DNA from: Juglans regia
Taxonomy: Eukaryota; Streptophyta; Magnoliopsida; Fagales; Juglandaceae
Direction: 5' to 3'
NCBI RefSeq assembly: GCF_001411555.2
Contig: NC_049908.1
Location: 29,533,964 to 29,597,963, forward strand
Length of the DNA: 64,000 bases
Shown here: positions 24,601 to 37,328 of the stretch, piece by piece
Numbering within the stretch: position 1 is the first letter of the stretch
Layout of the letters: every line of letters begins with the position of its first letter
Notes under the pieces: model-generated
What the model was told of the DNA's origin: nothing
The model's database searches: none
Seen by the model: only the letters and a program-made list of their open reading frames with translations
Translations under genes and position numbers: made by a program

Positions 24601-26392
24601 TCCAATGAATATCTCCCAACTTACATCCATCAAGACACAATGTTTGTAGGTTTGTAAGTGGCAAAAGTGATGAAAGTTGTATATTTCTCAAACTCAGAAC
24701 TTCGAGCTTGTCCATCCCTTGGAAGGAACTGCTTCGGGTTTTCAAATATCGAGATTCACACTGGACATAAAAGTATCTTAATTTAGGACATTCTATTTCA
24801 TTGAGATATTTATCATGGATATGATCTCCACCATGAATAGAGAGCGCCTCGTATCTTTTTAGTGAATCGACATCTGGCCATGCATTTTGCCCACCATCGC
24901 CTCTCATGACAAACATATTATAATCATTTTTCGCAATTATTGTAGCGACATGACGAACAAGATCATGCATGTAAAATTCCTCGGAGCTATGTGGACTTTG
25001 TAGTAGCAAACAAGCATCTAGGAGATCTCTAACTGAAGTTTCTAGTCTATTTCTTGCTTCATCCAATGTATCAATGCCATGGAATAAACCCAGACCGAAA
25101 CCATATCTCAACAAGTCCTGATAGGAAATGTAGTACCCTTGTCGAGCACAAAGCAAAAATAGGGATTGGAGCTCTTTACCAACAAGATGTGTATAGCTCA
25201 GCTCTATACAAGTATATACAGGTAACCATATTTTTGTGTCATGTTCTTGATTGAGTCTTGTTAGTTTCACAAGGGCATCCTTCCAGGCTCTCAAATTCTT
25301 ATTCTTTAATGCCCTAGAAACTGTTACAAGTGCAATAGGAAGACCTCGACACGCATTAGCTACCTCAATTGCTGTGTTTCGCAATTTAGGATCACCTTTG
25401 ACAGAATCACCCGCCATCTTTTCAAATAAGATCCATGCTTCTTCTCCTCCTAAAGTGTCGAGGTTAAAGCTGTTCTCTTCGGTGCCCATCTCAGAAGCTA
25501 GTACATGTCGATCTCTGGATGTGAGTAGCACTTTGCATCTTTCAGAAGGAATAATTCCTATTTCCTCCAAATCAAGTCGCTTCCATATATCATCCAAGAT
25601 AACAAGTATCTTCTTCTCTTTGTCTTTTTCTAACCTCGTACGTAGATGGCCTGCTCTTACCATTTCATTTTTACAATTAGGATCAAGCTTTAGATCTAGC
25701 ATGTTTGCAATTTCTTCTTGAATTTGACTTAGGTTTGGGCTTTCCGTCACATTTGCCAGAGCCACCTCATCGAATAAGCTTTCTTCCTTGGCTTTCCTGA
25801 AAATTTCTTTCATCAGTGTACTCTTTCCAACTCCAGGCAACCCCCACACGCCGATCTTGTTGCTATTAGCATCTCCCAATGCCTCCATAATTCTCTTCGT
25901 AATTGATATCCTCGAATCCAAGGTCATGTAATCCATGTTTGTTGGAGTCACCCTATCTTGCGAATCAAGAGGCCGATAGGAGACTCCGTCGACGAGGTTT
26001 GGCTTTTCTTTAAGAAGTTTAGTAATATTATCCACCATCTCCTTTGCTTCCCGGCTTATCTGATGTCGTTGCTTCAAGTTCAGGCATGACGCATTAGAGT
26101 TCCTCGATTCCGCTTCTTCTTCACCTCCACCAAGTTCCTTGGTGGCCAATTGATGTATAATACCATCCACCTTTGACAACCACGTTTTTACATCATCGTG
26201 AATTTCATCGCCGTTATTTGAAGCAGTGTCAATGTTGTGTTGAACCCTGTTCTTAGCATCACGCAACGTCTTCTCCAGCTCCTTTAGATTCTCCATGTTG
26301 CTCTTGTAGTGACATGAATAACATAGCCACTGTCCAACTGGTCTAACAGTGCACTTTGCGATTTCTGCTGCAACTGCAATAACGATATCCAT
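18374..26392 (-). CDS. CC-NBS-LRR disease resistance protein (At4g27190-like), six exons
   Basis: Predicted intracellular immune receptor. The exon model on the minus strand is 26392-23690, 23317-22925, 21648-21154, 20466-20056, 19926-19552 and 18667-18374, each bounded by GT..AG. The lengths (2703, 393, 495, 411, 375, 294) are all multiples of three, so every intron is phase 0 and the joined frame is open for 1556 codons plus stop. Exon 1 carries the coiled-coil, NB-ARC and first LRRs; exons 2-5 each add LRR modules; exon 6 gives a polar C-terminal tail rich in Ser, Asn and Ala. Consistent splice phase, intact catalytic motifs and absence of stops argue for a functional gene. The uncertain points are the exact downstream exon choice and whether the last exon belongs to this transcript. 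Confidence 0.85.
19552..19926 (-). CDS. NBS-LRR exon 5 (LRR module)
   Basis: 125 codons, TTGCAG acceptor, AAG|GTAAGA donor, phase 0. Encodes VGFPSLKLLDLYGLPKIKHV and IYDCGVEKIVAAEEGEAVEM. The intron just downstream shares sequence with the one after exon 3 (around 19460-19550 and 21070-21150), which supports duplication of exon plus intron. Confidence 0.82.
20056..20466 (-). CDS. NBS-LRR exon 4 (LRR module)
   Basis: 137 codons from a TTAACAG acceptor to GAG|GTAATA. Starts EPVRSLEVLKISKMEKLEII and ends with the SSSSKELHEQEGTLFVVEE segment that nearly repeats the end of exon 2. Confidence 0.82.
20490..21060. other. NBS-LRR intron 3, AT-rich
   Basis: No coding exon or element terminus seen; homopolymer-rich. 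Confidence 0.6.
21154..21648 (-). CDS. NBS-LRR exon 3 (LRR module)
   Basis: 165 codons, CTGCAG acceptor, GATGAG|GTAAGA donor, phase 0. Encodes VAFPKLTNLLLWNLPKIKRV, CGVLEEIVEAEGGETVGRML and LPRLKCFYKGLYISKWPMLK. Most like exon 5, which lacks the last 40 or so residues. Confidence 0.85.
21740..22900. other. NBS-LRR intron 2 with MITE-like repeat
   Basis: About 21750-21980 carries the AT-rich, tcatctcaa..ttcactatt-type repeat common in this window. The rest is low-complexity AT-rich DNA. The frame at 22032-22229 is low complexity. Confidence 0.5.
22925..23317 (-). CDS. NBS-LRR exon 2 (LRR module)
   Basis: 131 codons, CTGCAG acceptor and GAG|GTAACA donor, phase 0. Encodes LSFPSLKTLQLAGLPKIKHVW, then SLFPAATVATSLTQLKSLKI and LPKLKWFFQGVRTLESSSSK. 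Closely similar to exon 4, implying exon duplication within the gene. Confidence 0.85.
23690..26392 (-). CDS. NBS-LRR exon 1: coiled coil, NB-ARC, LRR
   Basis: 901 codons from ATG at 26392 to a CAG|GTACAT donor. Residues 1-150 are helical and charged, as in RPS2-type CC domains. The P-loop GLPGVGKST is near residue 185, kinase-2 LVILDDIW near 267, RNBS-B CKVLLTSRD near 280, GLPL (CRGLPIALVTVSRAL) near 349, and MHDLV (the MHD motif) near 475. All ADP/ATP-binding signatures are present. LRRs follow from about residue 530, with LRLLDLTDCSKLKVIP a clear repeat. An acidic stretch EEEEEEGIEE sits near residue 865. Switching between ADP- and ATP-bound states and a plasma-membrane or cytosolic location are family knowledge, not visible here. 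Confidence 0.95.
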
Positions 26393-26699
26393 TCTTGTAT
26401 GCCACGGTCCGTCACCAGCTTCCTCTTAATTGTTTTTTAGGGAATTTTTTTTTATAAAATTTTTAAACTCAAACAAACTGATGAAAAACAAAAAAGATAT
26501 AGAAGTTGAAACTGCGATGGCAATAAAGCACGGGGAAAAACAAAGAAATAAATTCGAGTACCTCTCCTTAGGACATTGATGGACTGGAGGCTGGAGTAAA
26601 GAGTTAATAGGATGAAGTTGGAAACCAAATTAGGCAAAGAGAAAGATGAAAACTAGGCGGGCGGGGTTTTGATTCCACAATATCAATGTAGATACCAGA

Positions 26700-29600
26700 C
26701 CATAAACAGAGTTGGGAGTGGGATATTGCAGCAAAGACGGATCAGTACTAAAATCACGGAAGTAGAACAACAACCCAAGAACGTATCGAGAAAGCTTTTC
26801 ACCAAAAACCAGAAAAAAGAAAAAGAAAATAAGAGAAATGACAATTATCAATATGCCAAAAGGCAGGAACAGAGAAAGGATGATCAACCACTCTCAGTTA
26901 CTCTTTCACAAATGCAGCACTTACTTTCTTCGCCAGGCCCTCTAGTCAAGCTCTGTGCTGAAAGTTCAAAATTTTTTTTTTAACATAATTACAAGTGTGA
27001 AAATGCAAATATTATGGAAGAAATATGACACAGATATTTGTTTTTGGGGGTCAGAGTCTGAAGAACTAGATCATCACATATGGTATCTAAACTAATTAAT
27101 GAATTGTGCTAAATCTTTAAAGCAAACGATGTGGAAAAAACAAATATCATATATATGAAAGAATTTAATTAAACATGATGACTCATAAATTCATACTTTT
27201 GATCTGGAAAATCATGATCGTACCTCACTTTAATTTTTTCCTCCTCGATGATCCACAGAAACAGAGTTGGGAGTGGTATACTGCAATAAAGATGGATCAG
27301 TACTAAAATGAATCACGGAAGTAGAACGAAAACCCAAGAACGCATTGAGAAAGCTTTTCACCAAAAACCAGAAAAAAGAAAAAGAAAAGAAAAGAAATGG
27401 CAATTATCAATATGCCAAAAGGCAGGAACAGAGAAAGGATGATCAACCACTCTCGGTTACTCTTTCACAAATGCGTCACTTTCTTCGTTAGGCCCTGATC
27501 CAGTCAAGTTCTGTGCTAAAAGTTCAATTTTTTTTTTAACATAATTACAAGTGTGAAAATGCAAATATTATGGAAGAAATATGACACAGATATTTGTTTT
27601 TGGGGGTCAGAGTCTGAAGAACTAGATCATCACATATGGTATCTAAACTAATTAATGAATTGTGCTAAATCTTTAAAGCAAATGATGTGGAAAAAACAAA
27701 TATCATATATATGAAAGAATTTAATTAAACATGATGACTCACAAATTCATACTTTTGATCTGGAAAATCATGATCGTACCTCACTTTAATTTTTTCCTCC
27801 TCGATGATCCACAGAAACAGAGTTGGGAGTGGTATACTGCAATAAAGACGGATCAGTACTAAAATGAATCGCGGAAGTAGAACGACATCCCAAGAACGCA
27901 TTGAGAAAGCTTTTCACCAAAAACCAGAAAAAAGAAAAAGAAAAGAAAAGAAATGGCAATTATCAATATGCCAAAAGGCAGGAACAGAGAAAGGATGATC
28001 AACCACTCTCGGTTACTCTTTCACAAATGCGTCACTTTCTTCGTTAGGCCCTGATCCAGTTAAGTTCTGTGCTAAAAGTTCAATTTTTTTTTTTAACATA
28101 ATTACAAGTGTGAAAATGCAAATATTATGGAAGAAATATGACACAGATATTTGTTTTTGGGGGTCAGAGTCTGAAGAACTAGATCATCACATATGGTATC
28201 TAAACTAATTAATGAATTGTGCTAAATCTTTAAAGCAAACGATGTGGAAAAAGCAAATATCATATATATGAAAGAATTTAATTAAACATGATGACTCACA
28301 AATTCATACTTTTGATCTGGAAAATCATGATCGTACCTCACTTTAATTTTTTCCTCCTCGATGATCCACAGAAACAGAGTTGGGAGTGGTATACTGCAAT
28401 AAAGACGGATCAGTACTAAAATGAATCGCGGAAGTAGAACGACATCCCAAGAACGCATTGAGAAAGCTTTTCACCAAAAACCAGAAAAAAGAAAAAGAAA
28501 AGAAAAGAAATGGCAATTATCAATATGCCAAAAGGCAGGAACAGAGAAAGGATGATCAACCACTCTCGGTTACTCTTTCACAAATGCGTCACTTTCTTCG
28601 TTAGCCCTGATCCAGTTAAGTTCTGTGCTAAAAGTTCAATTTTTTTTTTTAACATAATTACAAGTGTGAAAATGCAAATATTATGGAAGAAATATGACAC
28701 AGATATTTGTTTTTGGGGGTCAGAGTCTGAAGAACTAGATCATCACATATGGTATCTAAACTAATTAATGAATTGTGCTAAATCTTTAAAGCAAACGATG
28801 TGGAAAAAACAAATATCATATATATGAAAGAATTTAATTAAACATGATGACTCACAAATTCATACTTTTGATCTGGAAAATCATGATCGTACCTCACTTT
28901 AATTTTTTCCTCCTCGATGATCCACAGAAACAGAGTTGGGAGTGGTATACTGCAATAAAGACGGATCAGTACTAAAATGAATCGCGGAAGTAGAACGACA
29001 TCCCAAGAACGCATTGAGAAAGCTTTTCACCAAAAACCAGAAAAAAGAAAAAGAAAAGAAAAGAAATGGCAATTATCAATATGCCAAAAGGCAGGAACAG
29101 AGAAAGGATGATCAACCACTCTCGGTTACTCTTTCACAAATGCATCACTTTCTTCGTTAGGCCCTGATCCAGTCAAGCTCTGTGCTGAAAGTTCAATTTT
29201 TTTTTTTTTAACATAATTACAAGTGTGAAAATGCAAATATTATGGAAGAAATATGACACAGATATTTGTTTTTGGCGGTCAGAGTCTGAAGAACTAGATC
29301 ATCACAAATGGTATCTAAACTAATTAATGAACTGTGCTAAATCTTTAAAGCAAACGATGTGGAAAAAACAAATATCATATATATGAAAGAATTTAATTAA
29401 ACATGATGACTCATAAATTCATATTTTTGATCTGGAAAATCATGATCGTACCTCACTTTAATTTTTTCCTCCTCGATGATCCACAGAAACAGAGTTGGGA
29501 GTGGTATACTGCAATAAAGACGGATCAATACTAAAATGAATCACAGAAGTAGAACGACAACCCAAGAACGCATTGAGAAAACTTTTCACCAAAAACCAGA

Positions 29601-30039
29601 AAAAAGAAAAAGAAAAGAAAAGAAATGGCAATTATCAATATGCCAAAAGGCAAGAACAGAGAAAGGATGATCAACCACTCTCGGTTACTCTTTCACAAAT
29701 GCGTCACTTTCTTCGTTAGGCCCTGATCCAGTCAAGCTCTGTGCTGAAAGTTCAATTTTTTTTTTTAACATAATTACAAGTGTGAAAATGCAAATATTAT
29801 GGAAGAAATATGACACAGATATTTGTTTTTGGGGGTCAGTGTCTTTAGAACTAGATCATCACATATGGTATCTAAACTAATTAATGAACTGTGCTAAATC
29901 TTTAAAGCAAACGATATGGAAAAAATAAATATCATATATATGAAAGAATTTAATTAAACATGATGACTCATAAATTCATACTTTTGATCTGGAAAATCAT
30001 GATCGTACCTCACTTTAATTTCTTCCTCCTCGATGATCC
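26700..30039. repeat. Six-unit tandem array, ~556-bp period, upstream of the NBS-LRR gene
   Basis: The anchor aaacagagttgggagtgg recurs at 26704, 27259, 27815, 28372, 28928 and 29487, intervals of 555-559 bases, and the sixth unit ends near 30039. Units 2-6 are almost identical; unit 1 is the most diverged. Each unit contains a poly-T run, the tract gaaaaaagaaaaagaaaa and, on the minus strand, a splice-donor-like GTGAG|GTACGATC. The array lies within 0.3-3.7 kb upstream of the NBS-LRR start codon. No coding potential: the frames at 26669-26983 and 28510-28764 are repeat shadows. Confidence 0.95.
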
Positions 30040-30289
30040 GCATCAAAAGTGCAAACCAAGAGCAAAGATGCCAAGATGGTCAACGGAATCAATTAATTAG
30101 ATGAAAACCAAGATCGACCGGCATTTAGCAGTGAAACATGATTAATAATGTTCGGCGAAGTTGGACATATGACTGACTCTTTATAGTGGCTGGGAAGAGT
30201 ACTGAATATATATAATGCAGGAAAAAACAAGCACTTACAACCAATAAAGTAAAAACAAAAAAGTATGACACTTAAAAATGACCAAGAGA

Positions 30290-30900
30290 GTAAGAGTCTT
30301 TGTTTACGATATGAGTTTCATATCATCCTATCTCAATATTTTCATTATTTTCTTCTCAAATATTATATAAAATAGATATATTTTAATTTAATTATTATAA
30401 TTTTCTCAAATTTATAGTAAAATATAAAAATAATTTAATTTTTTTAAATCTCAAAACAAAATAATATTAAAAAGTAATATTGTAATAATATTTTAACTTT
30501 ATAATAATTTTTATTTAACTTTTTCTGTATTATTTCTCAAAATACCATAATATTTCATAACTCAAATCATTTTAATATCATTCAAGAACTATTACACGAC
30601 TATCCACAAATTTTTAATCTCTATCTAATTTTTCAAAGATTCCCTAATTGTAAATTCAGTTATTTGAATTTATGATTAAAATTTTTAAATTTTGTACTTA
30701 GTACTTTCCCTCAACTTGACATGCGTATTCTAGGTGACACATCAGCATTTTTTAAAAAATAAATAAATGATTTTAAAATGTGGTTGTTGCCGTGTCCGTT
30801 GTGTGCCGTTATTGTCCTATTGACAAATACAGATGACAAATTCTCTCAGAGAATCACAAGATTAGCAACTTCTTGGGACAAATACAGATGACAAATTCAG
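30290..30900. repeat. Local repeat family, copy R1
   Basis: Shares the string of motifs tatgagtttcatatcatcc, then tactttccctcaacttgaca, then gtgtccgttg with R2 (32300), R3 (33350) and R4 (35035). At about 30780 it shows the unoccupied form (gtggttgttgccgtgtccg) of the site where the hAT element sits in R4. Confidence 0.7.
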
Positions 30901-31031
30901 ATGCAACATCTAAACATAATAATGCGAAGTTGGACATATGACTGAATCTTTATGGTGATTGGTGGGAATAGTACTGAATATATATAAATAATAACTAAGA
31001 GAGATGGGAAAAATTAGAAGCACGTACGTAC

Positions 31032-31189
31032 CTCTGATCTTTTGCTGCTTTGAAATATGAAGACCGCAAAACAATGACGCTCATTGATGGAATCGACTTT
31101 AAAACGCCAAGCTGGGTCAGTGTTCGCAAGTCCAACTTTTGGAGCAGCGCATAATAGCGTAAAATGGCTATAGCAGCCAACGTGAACAA
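31032..31189 (-). other. Possible upstream exon of the NBS-LRR transcript
   Basis: On the minus strand a short open segment (starting MFTLAAIAILRYYALLQKLD) ends in a strong donor, GATCAGAG|GTACGTACG, at 31031. It is on the same strand as, and upstream of, the NBS-LRR gene and its repeat array, so it may be a 5'UTR exon. No family similarity is recognised. Confidence 0.3.
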
Positions 31190-31249
31190 TGAATCAGATT
31201 ATCAGGGAGAGAAACGAGCAGATCACGACCAACAAAAACTAAAGAGCCA

Positions 31250-31640
31250 ATAAAAAATATATAAATAAAAAATAAAATCACTATTATATATAAATAAAAA
31301 AATAAAATCACTATAATATATAAATAAAAAATAAAATTACTATAATATTTATCACTATTATATATAAATAAAAAATAAAATTACCATAATATTTCTTACT
31401 ATTATATATAAATAAAAAATAAAATCACTATAATATATAAATAAAAAATAACATTACTATAATATTTATCACTATTATATATATGAAAATAAAATCATTA
31501 TAATATTTATCACTATTATATATAAATTAAAAATAAAATCATTATAATATTTATCATTATTATATATAAAAATAAAATAAAATCATTACAATATTTATTA
31601 ATATTAAAAAATCACTATAATAAAATCACTATAATATTTA
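31250..31640. repeat. AT-rich minisatellite
   Basis: Repeats of a unit like ataaaatcactataatat joined to ttatcactattatatat, about 40-60 bases per period, imperfect. No coding potential. Confidence 0.8.
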
Positions 31641-31930
31641 TAGGACCCACACCTTTTTCAACTACCTATCTAAAAGTCAACAACTCAACATACTTTATAC
31701 ATCAAAACAACTTAAAATACTCTCAATGGGACCCACAAATCAACTCAAATCTCTACTCATAACAATTCACAAACATTTTCAACACTTCTCAAATATTTTC
31801 ACTACCCAAACGTACCCTAAGAGTCATTGTTTACTATATGAGTTTTATATCATCCTATTTCATTATATCTTATTATTTCCTTCTCAAATATTATATAAAA
31901 TAGATATTTTTAAATATTTAACATTTAACA

Positions 31931-32177
31931 TTTTAATTTTTTTAAAATAAATTTGAATATATTTAAATATTAAGATAAATTTATATAATTTATGTAAAAT
32001 TGGTCAATCGTATGATTTCAACTAAGTTTTATATATTCCGTTTACGTTATCCGATCCATTAGTTGTCATGAATATAAGAGTATTTAAATGTATTTTTAAG
32101 TATTTTATTTTTAAATGTCATTTAAATATAAAATATTTTTTATTTTTTAAAATTATAAGACTCTGTGCATTGCTCAC

Positions 32178-32220
<43 letters not shown>

Positions 32221-33148
32221 GACTAAGAAAAAACAAGCACTTACAACCAATAAAGAAAAAACAAAAAAGTATGACATTTAAAAATGACTAAGAGAGTTAG
32301 AGTCTTTGTTTACCATATGAGTTTCATATCATCCTATCTCATTATATGTTTTATTTCTTTCTCAAATACTATATAAAATAGATACTTTTTAATTTAATCA
32401 TTATCTAATTATTATAATTTTCTCAAACTTATAAAGAAATATAAAAATAATTTAATTTTTTCAAATCTCAAAACAAAAATAATATTATAATAATTGTTTA
32501 ACTCTATATTATTTTTTATTTAACTTTTTCTATCTCAAAATACCATAATATATCATAACTCAAACTACAAACTATTTTAATATCCTTCACAAACTATTTC
32601 ATGACTAGTCATAAATTTTTAATCTCTATCTAATTTCTCAAAGATTCTCTAATTATAAATTCAGTCATTTGAATTTATGCTTGAAATTTTTAAATTTGGC
32701 AATTAGTACCTTTCGTCTACCAGACACGCCTATTCAAGGTCGCACGTCAGTATTTAAGAAAAAATAAATCAATTAATGGTTGTCACAAGGGTGTCTAATC
32801 GGTCTAGTTTGATCCGATTTTAAACAAAATTTAAGACCGAACTTGTTTGTGCCGATTTTACATTTTTCAAAACTAATTATACACTAGTTACTTTTCTAAA
32901 CTGGTATCCCTGATTTTTACAGTTTCCAGTCCAGTTTTCCAATTTTTTTAAATGTTAGTTTGTCATTAAAAATCTATTAATAAAAAAAACTGCTTCAAAA
33001 AATCTGTAGTTGAGAATAGAAAGGAGATTTCAATCATGTAAGAGATGTAAAGTATTGAACTAGACACAAGACTCTTTGCATTTAACTGATAATTGTTTTT
33101 TATATTCTCCCAAACTCAGAAACAAAAAATGCTAGCATTTTCAATAGG
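31931..33148. repeat. 1.2-kb direct duplication, copy a (includes repeat R2 and a truncated hAT 5' end)
   Basis: Nearly collinear with 34666-35888, about 2.74 kb apart. Both copies include a (TA)n run (32176-32217 here) and tttaaaaatgactaagagag. From about 32786 it matches the 5' end of the hAT element at 35528 and stops abruptly at 33148. Confidence 0.85.
32176..32217. repeat. (TA)n microsatellite
   Basis: About 20 TA units; counterpart near 34913-34942. Confidence 0.9.
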
Positions 33149-33349
33149 AAAAGTCAACCCTGTCGCCCCACTTGTACCGCTCGGTGTGACTGCTAGGTGT
33201 TTTTTTTTTACTTAATGATGAAGGAAGTGATTTTAAGTATATTAGTGTACTTTTTATTTTTTAAAAATATTTAAATATATTAAAAAATGTGAAAAGAAAA
33301 ATAAAGAAAAAATAAAAACTCAAAATATGCTGTGTGGTAAAACTGATCG

Positions 33350-33850
33350 GGCTACTCTATAATATTTTTAATTTAATCATTATCTAATTATTAAAATTTT
33401 TTCAAATTTTTATTTTTTAAAATAAAATAAAAATAATATTAAAAAAATAATATTTTAACTTTATAATATTTTATATTTAAATTTTTTTATACCATTTCTC
33501 AAAATACTATCATAGATCACAATTGAAACTATTTTAATATCATTCACAAACTATTTCACCAATTTTTAACCTCTATCTAATTTCTCAAAGATTTCCTAAT
33601 TCTTAATTCAATCATTTGAATTTAGGCTTGAAATTTTTTAATTTGGCAATTAATTAGTACTTTCCTTCAACCTGACACGTGTATTCTAGGTGGCATGTCA
33701 GCATTTTAAAAAAATAAATAAATAATTTTAAAATGTGGTTGTAGCTGTGTCCGTTGCGTGGCAACTTGACAAATACCAAACGATATGCGAAAGAATCACC
33801 AATTACCATCTTTTTGGGACAAAATTGGCATCACTGAAACAATCCCCAAA
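33350..33850. repeat. Local repeat family, copy R3
   Basis: Diverged version of R1 and R4, again with an unoccupied hAT site (gtggttgtagctgtgtccg at about 33735). Followed at 33852-33935 by a segment that recurs at 40387-40470. Confidence 0.65.
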
Positions 33851-33851
33851 T

Positions 33852-34500
33852 TAAATATTCCTTCATTTTAATTAAGCTTACTGTTCGTCCGGCGTTGTTT
33901 GAAAATTTTATTTTAAACTCGGCCCATTATAATAAGAGAAATTTAATGTACAATTCTGATTAGGAGATTACGTGTACAGTCTTATTGATGAATATAGATA
34001 AAAGAGAAAAAAAATTATTTTAAAAAGAGTTAGTCTACATACATTTTCTAAATAGAAACTATTTATGCAAACTCATACAGTTATGTTTAAAAAAATTTTA
34101 AAATTATAATAATATCTTTTTTAAAATGATACTTTTTTCTCTTTTATCCTCATTTATTATTCTAACTGCATATACAATCTTCCATTCAGAACTGTAAATA
34201 GAATTTTTATTTTTAAAAAAATATTTTTATAATTTTATAATTTTTTTAAACATAATTATATGAATTTGTATCAACCATTTCTATTTAAGAATTGTAAGTT
34301 GACTAAACTGATGATGTATGGGAATATGCAATTATCATGTTATTAAAGTGCTAGAATTAACAATACTAATTATGTAAGCAACGTTTCATGATTTTGATGT
34401 CCAGCCAGCAGAAAAGCTTCAATGGCAACAAAAGTCATGTAGCCTGACAAAGCATGCAAGCTGACTGGGAATTAAAAATTAAAAATTGCCAGTGGAACAT
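33852..34500. repeat. Dispersed duplicate of 40387-41790 (discontinuous)
   Basis: The stretch starting aatattccttcattttaatt and the stretch around 34360-34495 (caatactaattatgtaagca, gacaaagcatgcaagctg) both recur in order at 40387 and 41664-41790, with unrelated DNA between them in the second copy. Confidence 0.7.
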
Positions 34501-34665
34501 GATCGATTACCCACTCCCCAGCTACCTTCTCTTTTCCTAATCCAGCAACATTGTAATAAAAAATTAACAAAAAAAAAAGAGAAAAAGCTTCCTAGTGAGC
34601 GTAGTCCCGCTCGTGAGTTAAGAGATGATGCCAATTGATTTGAGTTAGTTGGGATGAAATGAATT

Positions 34666-34911
34666 GTTTAATTTTTTTAAAATGAATTTGAATATATTTA
34701 AATATTAAAATAAATTTATATAATTTATGTAAAATTGGTCAATCGTATGATTTCAACTAAACTTTATATATTCTGTTTACGTTATCCGATCCATTAGTTG
34801 TCATGAATATAAGAGTAATTTAATGTATTTTTAAGTATTTTATTTTTAAATATCATTTAAATATAAAATATTTTTTATTTTTTAAAATTATAAGACTGTG
34901 CATTGCTCACG

Positions 34912-34943
<32 letters not shown>

Positions 34944-35888
34944 AATAATGACTAAGAAAAAACAAGCACTTACAACCAATAAAGAAAAAACAAAAAAGTA
35001 TGACATTTAAAAATGACTAAGAGAGTAGAGTCTTTGTTTACCATATGAGTTTCATATCATCCTATCTCATTATATGTTTTATTTCTTTCTCAAATACTAT
35101 ATAAAATAGAAACTTTTTAATTTAATTATTATCTAATTATTATAATTTTTTCAAACTTCTAAAGAAACATAAAAATAATTTAATTTTTTCAAATCTCAAA
35201 ATAAAACTAATATTAAAAAATAATATCATAATAATAGTTTAACTCTATATTATTTTTTATTTAACTTTTTCTATATCATTTCTCAAAATACCATAATATA
35301 TCATAACTCAAACTATTTTAATATCATTCACAAACTATTTCATGACTAGTCATAAATTTTTAATCTTTATCTAATTTCTCAAAGATTCCCTAATTATAAA
35401 TTCAGTCATTTGAATTTATGCTTGAAATTTTTAAATTTGGCAATTAGTACTTTTCGTCCACCAGACACGCCTATTCTAGGTTGCACGTCAGTATTTAAGA
35501 AAAAATAAATCAATTAATGGTTGTCGCTAGGGGTGTAATCGGTCTAGTTTGATCGGTTTTAAACAAAATTTAAGACCGAACATGTTTGTACCGATTTTAC
35601 ATTTTTTAAAATTGACTACGTACCAGTTACTCACCTAAACTGATATCTCCGATTTTTACAGTTTTCGGTCCAGTTTTTCAATTTTTTTAAATGTTTGTTT
35701 GTCATTAAAAATCTGTTGATAAAAAAAAAATGCTTCAAAAAATCTGTAGTTGAGAATAGAAAGGAGATTTCAAGCATGTAAGAGAACTAAAGTACTGAAT
35801 TGGACACAAGACTCTTTGCATTTCACTGATAATTGTTTTTTATATTCTCCCAAACTCATAAACAAAAAATGCTAGCATTTTCAATAAC
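34666..35888. repeat. 1.2-kb direct duplication, copy b (includes repeat R4 and hAT 5' end)
   Basis: Partner of 31931-33148. Contains a shorter (TA)n run near 34913-34942. Confidence 0.85.
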
Positions 35889-37328
35889 ACGAAAAGTGTG
35901 CAAATAATATTTTTTTAAAGTATTCTTTCAGTTCTATTTAGAATTATTTGTCTCCATTGTTGTATTGTATCTATTCTTTGAGTTCCTCTGTTGAGCACAC
36001 TAACATTTTGTAGGTATTTTCTATAATTGTGGATTGACTAGGAAATACTTGTCGACATCCTTTAATGGTGATAGAAGTCTTTGTCCTTCTGTTTTAATGT
36101 ATAAAGTTATGTGCTTTATACCACCTTCATTCTTTCATCCCAAGCAGAAAAAATCTCAGAAATTTAACCTAACAATTTACATATACTTAATATTTATGAT
36201 AGAAACTTGAAAGTAGTTGGGTCCTATATACATGGTTGTTGAGTTGCATAATAAATGCAAGCGGGTGAAATTCAAATTTGAAGTGAACACGAATCACTTT
36301 TTCATTCTCTGATCAGAAAGAAAATCTATGGGTTCGATTAGGTCTTAGTTCTCTATCACATGGCCGAAATGAATATCTAAATCTAACAAGTAATGAAATG
36401 AAAAAAAAAATGGAGAAGCATTACCGTGAGGTGAGGCCAAAGGTTTGCGTGGCGAGGAAGAGAGGCGAGAGTTCGAGACAGAGACGAGAGGCAGAGAGGC
36501 ATAGATGAGAGTGGGGCAGAGAGGCGAGGCAGAGAGTGAGGCAGTCTGCAGAGAGGCGAGGAAGAGACGAGAGTGAGGTTTGATTTTAGCCTTTAGGGTT
36601 TATTGGCATTATTGCCTTTTGGAAGTCTAAAGAGTGTCATTTAGACTGTTGGTTTTTGGAGATTTGGAGAGAAACCGGTGCCATTTTCTGTTGGTTTCTT
36701 CTATGTAGATGGTTCTTCTTCTTCTTCTTAATGATAATTATAATTTTTATATATTTGTAATACATTTAATACATAGTTATAGACTATAGTGATTTAGTTA
36801 TAGTGATTATTAGACTATATAATAGTATTAATATTAGACTATTAATATTAGTTATATATTAGTATTAGTTATAGTGATTTAATATAACTATATTAGTACA
36901 ACTATAACTATAGTCTATATTAGACTATTAGTATTAATTATAGGTTAGTATTAGTTATAGTGATTTAATATAACTATATTAGTATAACTATAACTACAGT
37001 CTATATTAGTATAACTACAAATGTCCTATGTACTTATCAAAACTTAGTGATAATATTTGAGTGATTTTTTTTCTTTTTATATATTATATATAAAACTTAT
37101 ATATAAAAAATATTTTGTATAATATTATTTTTGTATAAAACTTATATATCTATAATATTTTTATTTTTTTATTTTTTTCTCCAATCGGGTCGGTCCGGTC
37201 CCGAAACCACGAAACCGGAATCGGACTGAGTCCTACTGGTTTGTGCAAATAAAGAACTGGTTCCAGACTGGAAAACCGGCCCACCGGTCCGATTCGATCC
37301 TATTTTCCAGTCCAAACTTACACCACTA
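35528..37328. mobile_element. Non-autonomous hAT-like DNA transposon (1.8 kb)
   Basis: Starts taggggtgtaa and ends ttacaccacta, 11-bp terminal inverted repeats with one mismatch. It is flanked by an 8-bp target duplication, gttgtcgc (35520-35527) and gttgtcgt (37329-37336), with one difference. Eight-base duplications and GGGGTGTAA ends are typical of plant hAT elements. Subterminal GGTCCGGTC-like motifs lie near the right end (37190-37300). No transposase frame is seen, so it would need a helper. Paralogous repeats R1 and R3 show the uninterrupted site. Confidence 0.85.

Noticed and set aside
23727..25721. Plus-strand frames opposite the NBS-LRR exon 1
   Set aside because: Antisense shadows of a strongly coding exon.
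26700..30039. CRISPR-like or satellite-centromere array
   Set aside because: The unit is 556 bp without spacers and only six copies, in a plant gene region.
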